DNA of 19,714 nt from Actinomycetota bacterium (GTDB lineage Bacteria; Actinomycetota; Thermoleophilia; Solirubrobacterales; Solirubrobacteraceae). Made by a program: the position numbers and the translations under genes. The stretch lies in the NCBI GenBank assembly GCA_019348435.1, contig JAHWJM010000007.1:1-19714 (forward strand). The letters run 5' to 3'. Below, piece after piece: positions 14,610-19,714 of this stretch. The notes below the pieces were generated by a model. It was given only the letters and a program-made list of their open reading frames with translations, ran no database searches and was not told the DNA's origin. Every line of letters begins with the position of its first letter. The stretch's first letter is position 1.

Positions 14610-14805
14610 TCTGCGCGCTCCGCGTCCCCTGACTCGAGCTGAACCCAGAAGATGGTAGATACCCGGGAGCTGCGGCGGGCCGTGTTCAGATGAGTTCGAC
14701 GGCGGCGCCAGCTGGACGCCGGTCGCCACGCGTCGTGACGACAGGGGTGAGCGAGACGGTCGAGCGCCGTGTGTCGCGCGCGGCGACGGCGGGTATCGCC
14801 CGCGG
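14610..14805. other. Divergent intergenic region between lipoprotein and eRF1-like genes
   Basis: This 196-nt spacer should hold promoters for both directions. On the minus strand a TATCTACCAT block (near 14649-14658), of -10 character, lies about 40 nt before the lipoprotein ATG. No convincing -35 or operator was found, and no open frame here looks coding. Confidence 0.4.
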
Positions 14806-15891
14806 ATGGAGTCTTCGACCAGCGCTCATTACCACGTCGGATCCGCCCTCGGCAGGCGCCTGCGCGATCTCGCCGAGCTACGTCCCGGGGTCCCGGTGCT
14901 CAGCCTCTATGTCAATCTCGATCCGGCCCGGTTCGCTACGCAGCCCGCCCGTTCGTCGGTGTACACGTCGCTGCTCGACGAGGCCCACAAGCGCATCGAG
15001 GCCCATGAGACCGACCACCGCGGCAAGATGTCGCTGCGCGCAGACCTCGAGCGCGCCCGGACGTTCCTGAAGGACTTCTCCCCGCAGGGAGGGGGCAGCG
15101 GCGCCGCCATCATCGCGGCCGACGCCGCCGGGCTCTTCGAGGCGTTCACGCTCCCGCGCGCGGCGCGCACAGAGGTCGTCATCGACGACTCGCCGTACGT
15201 CACGCCGCTCGTCACCGCGGCCGACATGCGCGACTGGCTCGTCGTGCTCGTCGACAGCCGCCGCGCCCGCTTCCTGCACGGCAGCAGCGACGGGCTCGAG
15301 GAACTCGACCGGCTCTCCAGCGATGTCGACGCGCCGACGCGGCGCCGCGGGCCGAGCGACGTGCCGCAATGGGTCGAGCGCGACGTGGAAGACCACCTCA
15401 GGCGGGTCGCCCAGAAGCTCGACGAGCACCTCGCCGTAGGCGGCTTCGAGCGGGTGCTGATCGGTGGCGCCGAGGAGTCGGCGGCGCGCTTCGAGGAGAT
15501 CATGAGCAACCCCGCGCGCGAGCGGCTCGCCGGCCGGTTCCAAGCGGAGGTCGATCCCGGCGGCGCCGCCGCCGAGGCCATCCGCCGCGCCGCGCTGCCG
15601 TGCTTCGTCGAGGACGAGCGCCGTCATGAGCGCGAGGTGCTCGACCGCGTCGCCGAGCGGCTGGGCCGCGGTGACCGCGCGGTCGCCGGCTGCGCGGACG
15701 TCCTGGCGATGCTCGAGCAGGCCCGCGTCGAGACGCTGCTGTACTCGGAGGCCTACGAGCCGCCCGATCCCGTCGTGCTGGAGAAGGCGATCGAGGATGC
15801 CATCGCGCAGTCGGCCGAGGTCCTGCCGGTGCGCCACTACGCCGACGAGCTGCGCGAGCACGAGGACCTCGCCGCTGTCCTGCGCTTCTAG
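14806..15891 (+). CDS. Bacterial archaeo-eukaryotic release factor (eRF1/Vms1)-like protein
   Basis: A 361-residue protein resembling the bacterial eRF1-like (baeRF) families of actinobacteria. The N-terminal domain begins VLSLYVNLDPARF (31-43) followed by a long helix (SLLDEAHKRIEAHE). A Gly-rich loop QGGGSGAAI at about 94-102 sits where release factors place their catalytic loop, but no GGQ is seen. The middle part DWLVVLVDSRRARFLHG resembles the second domain's first strand, and ERDVEDHLRRVAQKLDEHL followed by RVLIGGAEE is the helix-strand typical of the eRF1 domain 2/3 region. The C-terminus ends in VLPVRHYADELREHEDLAAVLRF. Members are thought to act on ribosome-associated or tRNA substrates; the activity of this one is unproven. 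ATG 14806 lacks a clear Shine-Dalgarno sequence. Confidence 0.75.
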   Translation: MESSTSAHYHVGSALGRRLRDLAELRPGVPVLSLYVNLDPARFATQPARSSVYTSLLDEAHKRIEAHETDHRGKMSLRADLERARTFLKDFSPQGGGSGAAIIAADAAGLFEAFTLPRAARTEVVIDDSPYVTPLVTAADMRDWLVVLVDSRRARFLHGSSDGLEELDRLSSDVDAPTRRRGPSDVPQWVERDVEDHLRRVAQKLDEHLAVGGFERVLIGGAEESAARFEEIMSNPARERLAGRFQAEVDPGGAAAEAIRRAALPCFVEDERRHEREVLDRVAERLGRGDRAVAGCADVLAMLEQARVETLLYSEAYEPPDPVVLEKAIEDAIAQSAEVLPVRHYADELREHEDLAAVLRF

Positions 15892-15894
15892 CCG

Positions 15895-16045
15895 CTACGC
15901 CTCGGCGAGCGCGCGCGGCGACCCGCCGGCCAGAAGCTGCGCGTAGCGGCCGTCCTCGGCGAGGAGCTCGTCGTGCATGGCGGCGATGCGGCGGGTCGTC
16001 GGGCTGAACAAGAGGCGGTGAGTGCAGATGGTTGCTGCGCAACTA
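15895..16045 (-). pseudogene. Remnant of an ABC exporter C-terminus
   Basis: On the minus strand, an open frame ending in TAG (15895-15897) reads ATICTHRLLFSPTTRRIAAMHD and continues ELLAEDGRYAQLLAGGSPRALAEA. The parts match the end of an ABC exporter ATPase: THRL as in the H-loop (xTHRLS), then the R-I-x-x-hhD segment, then HDELLAEDGRYAQLL, the near-universal tail of these proteins. The expected GRIVExGTHD between the two halves is missing (HD joins directly to ELL), and nothing upstream encodes the rest of the ATPase or the membrane domain; fetA occupies that space on the other strand. It has no start signal. Interpreted as a decayed exporter gene lying between the eRF1-like gene and fetAB. 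A short functional peptide is unlikely. Confidence 0.65.
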
Positions 16046-16088
16046 CCACTCGCCGGCACGGCGGCGGCGGAACGCAGTCGCGGCGGGG

Positions 16089-16094
16089 CATACT
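16089..16094 (+). promoter_or_regulatory. Possible -10 element (CATACT) for fetAB
   Basis: CATACT ends 6 nt before the proposed GTG start of fetA, where no Shine-Dalgarno sequence exists. It is the only AT-leaning patch nearby and fits a leaderless transcript. Confidence 0.4.
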
Positions 16095-16100
16095 GGCCGC

Positions 16101-16775
16101 GTGTGCGCGGGGGAGCCGCTGTTCGCGTTCGAAGCCGTCAGCGTCGGCCCGCCCGAGGCGCGGCGGCTCGCCGGCCTCGACGCGCAGCTGCCGGGCGGGG
16201 GGCTGACCGTCGTCGCCGGCCCCTCCGGCTCGGGCAAGTCGACGCTGCTGCGGCTGTGCAACCGTCTCGACGTTCCGTCCGAGGGGCGAGTCCGCCACCG
16301 CGGCGAGGACATCGCCCAGCGCGACCCGCTCAGGCTGCGCCGCGAGGTTGCGATGGTCTTCCAGCGGCCGGTGACGTTCGCCGGGACGGTGCTCGACAAC
16401 CTGCGCGAGGCCGATCCCGGCTGCGACGAGGCGCGCGGCGCCGAACTGCTCGAGCGCGCCGGTCTGCCGGCGACGTTCCTCGCCCGCGACGCCGGTGAGC
16501 TGTCCGGCGGGGAGGCGCAGCGCGCGTGCCTGGCGCGTGCGCTGGCGACCGATCCGCACGTGATGCTCATGGACGAGCCGACGTCGGCGCTCGACGCGAA
16601 GGCGACGGCGGTGCTCGAACGGCTCGCGTCGCAGCTCGTGCGGGACGGCACGCCGGTGGTCTGGGTGTCGCATTCGGAGGCGCAGATGCGCCGCCTCGCC
16701 GACTTCGTGCTGCTGCTCGACGGCGGGCGGGTCGATCGCGAGGGCTCTGCGCAGGAGGTGCTCGGGGTTGGATAG
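16101..16775 (+). CDS. fetA: ABC transporter ATP-binding protein, FetA (YbbL)-like
   Basis: A 224-residue ABC ATPase, the same size as Escherichia coli FetA, which powers iron export through FetB and helps resist peroxide. Walker A is GPSGSGKST (40-48), the Q-loop lies in MVFQRPVTFAGTVLDNL, the ABC signature is LSGGEAQR (134-141), Walker B is VMLMDEPTSALD (154-165), and the switch His is in WVSHSEAQ. The GTG at 16101 is chosen because conserved sequence (LFAFEAVSV) starts seven residues later; the frame continues 23 residues further up to an ATG at 16032, but that part is Arg-rich and overlaps the ABC remnant. The stop overlaps fetB by 8 nt. FetA identity rests mainly on the UPF0014 permease partner. 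Confidence 0.88.
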   Translation: MCAGEPLFAFEAVSVGPPEARRLAGLDAQLPGGGLTVVAGPSGSGKSTLLRLCNRLDVPSEGRVRHRGEDIAQRDPLRLRREVAMVFQRPVTFAGTVLDNLREADPGCDEARGAELLERAGLPATFLARDAGELSGGEAQRACLARALATDPHVMLMDEPTSALDAKATAVLERLASQLVRDGTPVVWVSHSEAQMRRLADFVLLLDGGRVDREGSAQEVLGVG

Positions 16776-17562
16776 CGCCGGCGACATCGGCGTCATCGGG
16801 CTTGCGGCGTCGCTCGTCCTCGTCGTCGTCGCGTTTGCGATCAGCCTGCGACTGCGGCTGCGCCTGGAGCGCGAGCTCGTCGTCTCGGTCACGCGCGGGC
16901 TCGTCCAGCTGCTCATCGTCGGAGCGGCGCTGGCGATCGTCATCGATCCTGACACGCCGCTCGTGTGGTCATGGGTGTGGGTCGTCGGGATCGTCGTCTT
17001 CGCCGCCGCCACCGTCAAGCGGCGCGCGCCCGCCGTGCCCGGCCTGTTCTGGATCGGCCTGCTGGCCAACGCCGTCACCGGCGTCGTCGGCTTCGCCGTC
17101 GCGTTCGGGCTGGGCATCTTCCCCGTTCAGGGAAGGACGATCGTGCCGATCGCCGGGATGCTGATCGGCAACTCGATGAAGTCGGCGATCGTCGTGTCAG
17201 AACGGCTCGTCGAGGCGCTTTCCGAGCAGCGCGCGGAGGTCGAGGCGCGCCTCGCGCTCGGCCAGCCGTGGGTGGGCGCCTCGCGGCCGATCCTGCGCAG
17301 CGTGATGCGGACGGCGCTCTCGCCGCAGATCGAGAACACGAAGGCTTTGGGCATCGTCTTCCTCCCGGGCGCCATGACCGGCCTGATCCTCGCGGGTGTC
17401 GACCCGCTCGACGCGGTGCTCGTCCAGCTCGCGCTCATGTACCTCATCCTCGGCGGCGTCGCGACGACGACGGCGGTCACGGCGCTCGGCGCGGTGCGAC
17501 GGCTGTTCACCTCAGACCACCGCCTCGTCGCGTTGCCACGGTCGACGCGCCACACGGGGTGA
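16768..17562 (+). CDS. fetB: UPF0014 / FetB-family metal exporter permease
   Basis: A 264-residue polytopic membrane protein with about six or seven helices, matching the UPF0014 family (Escherichia coli FetB, 259 residues), an iron exporter permease. Family marks include SLRLRLRLERELVVSVTRGLVQLLIVG in the first helix pair, IAGMLIGNSMKSAIV (the conserved GMxxGNxM), and QIENTKALGIVFLPGAMTGLILAG followed by DP. The start is TTG 16768, overlapping the fetA stop, with GGAGG at 16754-16758 nine nucleotides upstream; no ATG or GTG lies at a better position. The last 20 residues are basic. Together with FetA it should form a two-gene efflux system for iron or a related metal; specificity in this organism is inferred. 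Confidence 0.92.
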   Translation: MDSAGDIGVIGLAASLVLVVVAFAISLRLRLRLERELVVSVTRGLVQLLIVGAALAIVIDPDTPLVWSWVWVVGIVVFAAATVKRRAPAVPGLFWIGLLANAVTGVVGFAVAFGLGIFPVQGRTIVPIAGMLIGNSMKSAIVVSERLVEALSEQRAEVEARLALGQPWVGASRPILRSVMRTALSPQIENTKALGIVFLPGAMTGLILAGVDPLDAVLVQLALMYLILGGVATTTAVTALGAVRRLFTSDHRLVALPRSTRHTG

Positions 17563-17574
17563 GCGCCCGGGCGC
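17563..17574. other. Perfect 12-bp palindrome after fetB
   Basis: GCGCCCGGGCGC starts directly after the fetB stop, in the 52-nt spacer between the convergent fetB and purU stops. It may form part of a terminator. In such GC-rich DNA it could also be chance. Confidence 0.3.
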
Positions 17575-17614
17575 GGCGCGGCAGCGAACCCGTACTTGAT
17601 CCACGGCGGCGATC

Positions 17615-18487
17615 TCAGAAGACGACGGTGCGCTCGCCGTCGCGCACGATGCGGTCCTCGCAGTGCCACTGGACGGCGCGGGCGAGCACGGTGCGCTCGA
17701 CGTCGGCCCCGCGGCGCTCGAGCTCGTCGGCGCTGTCGCGGTGGGTGACGCGGACGACGTCCTGCTCGATGATCGGGCCCTCGTCGAGGTGCTCGGTCGC
17801 GTAGTGGGCGGTCGCGCCGATGAGCTTCACGCCGCGGTCCCGGGCGCGGGCGTGGGGGCCCGCGCCCGCGAACGACGGCAGAAACGAGTGGTGGATGTTG
17901 ATGACGGGCACGGCGACCGCCGCGAGGAAGTGGGCCGACAGGATCTGCATGTAGCGCGCGAGGATGACGAGGTCGAAGTTGCCCGCCAACAGCTCGATCT
18001 GGCGCCGCTCGGCCTCCGCCTTCGCGTCCGCGGTGACCGGGATGTGGACGAACGGCACGCCGAACGAGCGCACGTCATCCGCGAGGTCGGGGTGGTTTGA
18101 GATGACGAGGCCGACCTCGAGGTCGAGCTCGTCGCGCCGCGCGCGCCACAGCAGGTCCAGCAGGCAGTGGTCGTAGCGGCTGACCATGATCGCCGCGCGC
18201 TTGGGGACGCCCGCGGCGGTGAACTTCCACTGCATCTGCAAGGGCCTGCCGACCTCCGCCGCGAAGCGGCGCTCGAGATCGGGCCGCAGCGCGGCGAGAC
18301 CCGCGCGGTGAAAGACGGTCCGCAGGAAGAACGTCCCGCCTTCGGGGTCGGTCGAGTACTGGTCGGACTCGACGATGTTCGCGCCGTGCTCGTAGAGAAA
18401 GCGCGAGACGGCGGCGACGATGCCCGGCCGGTCGGCGCAGGAAACGACAAGCCGGCCCATGTCCGGTGTGCGGCTGCGGCGGGTCAC
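17615..18487 (-). CDS. purU: Formyltetrahydrofolate deformylase (PurU)
   Basis: A 290-residue cytoplasmic enzyme that hydrolyses 10-formyl-tetrahydrofolate to formate and tetrahydrofolate, balancing one-carbon pools and feeding formate to PurT. The N-terminal ACT domain (RLVVSCADRPGIVAAVSRFL, then GANIVESDQY) is followed by the formyl-transferase fold: MVSRYDHCLLDLLWR, SNHPDL (130-135), LARYMQILS, then INIHHSFLPSF with N197 and H199, KLIGATAHY, and LDEGPIIEQDV with D235. These give the catalytic Asn-His-Asp triad. The loop after HHSFLPSF reads AGAGPHARARDRG, slightly unlike the usual GAKPYxxAxxRG. GTG 18487 gives the normal family length and is preceded by TACATT six nucleotides away, with no Shine-Dalgarno sequence. 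ATG 18460 is an alternative. Divergent from the His-rich gene. Confidence 0.95.
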   Translation of the reverse strand: MTRRSRTPDMGRLVVSCADRPGIVAAVSRFLYEHGANIVESDQYSTDPEGGTFFLRTVFHRAGLAALRPDLERRFAAEVGRPLQMQWKFTAAGVPKRAAIMVSRYDHCLLDLLWRARRDELDLEVGLVISNHPDLADDVRSFGVPFVHIPVTADAKAEAERRQIELLAGNFDLVILARYMQILSAHFLAAVAVPVINIHHSFLPSFAGAGPHARARDRGVKLIGATAHYATEHLDEGPIIEQDVVRVTHRDSADELERRGADVERTVLARAVQWHCEDRIVRDGERTVVF

Positions 18488-18493
18488 GCGACG

Positions 18494-18499
18494 AATGTA
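18494..18499 (-). promoter_or_regulatory. Likely -10 element (TACATT) for purU, leaderless
   Basis: Minus-strand TACATT is a good TANNNT match ending 6 nt before the GTG at 18487. With no ribosome binding site present, transcription would begin at or within a base or two of the start codon. Confidence 0.5.
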
Positions 18500-18671
18500 C
18501 GCGCTGCTCGGCGGCGCTGCGCATACCTGCTCGCGCGAACCTGGCGCCAACGAGACGCGTTCTCCGCTTGGCGCACGGGTAGGCACGTCGTCTGCTGGGG
18601 GGCGGGGGAGTCGCATCCGTCCGTGCGCCGGTGCAGCCCGTCGCCCCCGTACCTACGAACAAGGAGACGAT

Positions 18672-18905
18672 GTGCGGAGAGTTCTTGTAGCTACGGCCAT
18701 GACCGCGTCACTGGTGCTGATCCCGGCCTCGGGTGCCAGTGCCGACCACACCGGCGGAGGATGCGAGCACGGCGTCACCGCCCATGCCCATGCGACGGTG
18801 CCCCACAAGAATCAGGGGACGCACCAGGCGCATGCCAGCATCCCGTACTGCCCGCCCCACGACGCCCCCCGCCACAAGGACCGCATGGGCCACATGCCCC
18901 ATTAG
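18672..18905 (+). CDS. Small secreted histidine-rich protein
   Basis: A 77-residue protein. MRRVLVATAMTASLVLIPASGASA is a Sec signal peptide with predicted cleavage after ASA at 24. The mature 53 residues contain 11 His spread throughout (for example HAHATVPH and KDRMGHMPH) and two Cys (GCEHG and PYCPPH) that could form a disulphide. Such a composition suggests binding of Zn, Cu, Ni or heme outside the cell, but no named family is recognised; short actinobacterial secreted proteins with an AHATVPH-like core occur. Start: GTG 18672 with AAGGAG at 18661-18666, five nucleotides upstream. The ATG at 18670 in another frame stops after six codons. Upstream is a 184-nt divergent spacer with purU; downstream is a strong hairpin. 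Confidence 0.82.
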   Translation: MRRVLVATAMTASLVLIPASGASADHTGGGCEHGVTAHAHATVPHKNQGTHQAHASIPYCPPHDAPRHKDRMGHMPH

Positions 18906-18936
18906 CGATCGATCCACCAGAGCCCTGCGCCGCAGC

Positions 18937-18962
18937 GCTGCCGCGGCCGAGGCCGCGGCGGC
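18937..18962. terminator. Strong GC hairpin between convergent genes
   Basis: Arms GCTGCCGCGGCC and GGCCGCGGCGGC (12 bp, one T-G wobble) flank a GA loop. It lies between the His-rich gene stop (18905) and the typA stop (18975), and probably terminates in both directions. No T-run. Confidence 0.6.
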
Positions 18963-18974
18963 GTCCGGGTGGCC

Positions 18975-19714
18975 CTACGCCACGGCCTCGCGCTTGGACG
19001 CCCGCATCGCCTTGACGCGGCTCGTCTGGTCCAGCGCGACCTTGCGCAGCCGCACGACGTTCGGCGTGACCTCGATGCACTCGTCCTCGCGCAGGAACTC
19101 GAGCGCCTGGTCGAGCGACAGCTTGCGCGGCGGCACGAGCCGCACCAGCTCGTCGGCGGTCGACGAGCGGTGGTTGGTGAGGTGCTTCTCCTTGACGGCG
19201 TTGACGTCGAGGTCGTCGGAACGCGCGTTCTCGCCGACGATCATGCCCTCGTAGACCTCTTCGCCAGGGGAGACGAAGAGCGAGCCGCGGTCCTCCAGCT
19301 TGCCGATCGCATAGCCGGTTGCGGGGCCGGGCCGATCCGCAACGAGGCTGCCGGTGGATCGCGTCCGGATCTCGCCCGCCCATGGCTCGTACGTCTCGAA
19401 GTTGTGGTGCAGGATCCCCGTCCCGCGGGTGTCGGTCAGGAACCGCGTGCGAAACCCGATCAGCCCTCGCGCGGGAACCAGATACTCGATCCGCACCCAG
19501 CCGGTGCCATGGTTGACCATGTCGACCATGCGGCCGCGGCGTTCCGACAGCAGCTGCGTCACCGCCCCAACATGATCTTCCGGCACGTCGATCGTGAGTC
19601 GTTCCACCGGCTCGTGGACGGCACCGTCCACCTCGCGCAGCAGCACGCGCGGCTTGCCCACCACCAGCTCGAAGCCCTCCCGCCGCATCGATTCGATCAG
19701 GACCGACAGCTGCA
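18975..19714 (-). CDS. typA: Ribosome-associated GTPase TypA/BipA, C-terminal part (partial)
   Basis: The frame enters from the window's right edge and ends at TAG (18975-18977), giving 245 C-terminal residues of a protein normally a little over 600 long. It starts within LQLSVLIESMRREGFEL, the domain-V start shared with EF-G, then EPVERLTIDVPEDHVGAV, the TypA-specific VRIEYLVPARGLIGFRTRFLTDTRGTG (part shown) and NARSDDLDVNAVKEKHLTNHRSSTADE, and ends in EVTPNVVRLRK. These are diagnostic of TypA/BipA, a translational GTPase that binds 70S ribosomes and aids large-subunit assembly, especially under stress or cold. The GTPase domain lies outside the window. The C-terminal tail RVKAMRASKREAVA is normal. 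Convergent with the His-rich gene. Confidence 0.97.
   Translation of the reverse strand, partial: QLSVLIESMRREGFELVVGKPRVLLREVDGAVHEPVERLTIDVPEDHVGAVTQLLSERRGRMVDMVNHGTGWVRIEYLVPARGLIGFRTRFLTDTRGTGILHHNFETYEPWAGEIRTRSTGSLVADRPGPATGYAIGKLEDRGSLFVSPGEEVYEGMIVGENARSDDLDVNAVKEKHLTNHRSSTADELVRLVPPRKLSLDQALEFLREDECIEVTPNVVRLRKVALDQTSRVKAMRASKREAVA

Noticed and set aside
14878..15861. 327-codon minus-strand frame opposite the eRF1-like gene
   Set aside because: Low-complexity shadow; the plus-strand frame has the conserved eRF1-like segments.
1..19714. CRISPR array, tRNA/rRNA genes, insertion sequences
   Set aside because: No regularly spaced direct repeats, cloverleaf or rRNA-like sequence, transposase motif or terminal inverted repeats were found on reading both strands.

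Overview
The window is very GC-rich (roughly 70 percent or more by eye), tightly packed, and has many start/stop overlaps (GTGA, ATGA), frequent GTG starts and one TTG start. It carries an actinobacterial-type PurU, GlsB, FetAB, bacterial eRF1-like protein and ComA-like protein. Together these suggest an actinomycete, plausibly of the Thermoleophilia/Solirubrobacterales. This lineage is inferred from style and gene content; no rRNA or tRNA gene lies in the window. No CRISPR array, insertion sequence, integrase or phage gene was seen.

Layout. (1) 1-4918, plus strand: a tightly spaced operon with the tail of an unknown protein, a fumarase/aspartase-superfamily lyase, a JAB/MPN-like protein, a class II aldolase, an MFS transporter and a SAM methyltransferase. 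It looks like a small metabolic unit with its own transporter, but its substrate cannot be read from sequence. (2) 4936-6642: a hairpin, a minus-strand secreted protein, a possible tiny membrane protein, a decayed superoxide dismutase gene (plus strand), and GlsB (minus strand). (3) 6691-9374, minus strand: a SMARCAL1/HARP-like SNF2 ATPase and, upstream of it, a degenerate HATPase-fold protein. (4) 9453-11217, plus strand: a phosphosulfolactate synthase (ComA) homologue overlapping an ATP-grasp ligase-like gene, a compact pair that may make a sulfonate-derived molecule. (5) 11319-14609, minus strand: three linked envelope genes of unknown function (lipoprotein with a VWA-like domain, four-helix membrane protein, single-pass protein with a degenerate VWA-like domain). 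(6) 14806-15891, plus strand: a bacterial archaeo-eukaryotic release-factor-like protein. (7) 15895-16045, minus strand: the remnant of an ABC exporter C-terminus. (8) 16101-17562, plus strand: FetA/FetB metal exporter. (9) 17615-18487, minus strand: PurU. (10) 18672-18905, plus strand: a small histidine-rich secreted protein. (11) 18975 to the window end, minus strand: the C-terminal part of TypA/BipA.

The best candidates for undescribed biology are the ComA/ATP-grasp pair, the three-gene VWA/lipoprotein membrane module, and the lyase/JAB/aldolase operon. Two gene remnants (Fe/Mn-SOD and an ABC exporter) are visible only when frames are read across lesions. Several genes that lack a Shine-Dalgarno sequence have a TANNNT-type -10 hexamer 6-11 nt before the start codon, which suggests leaderless or near-leaderless transcripts.
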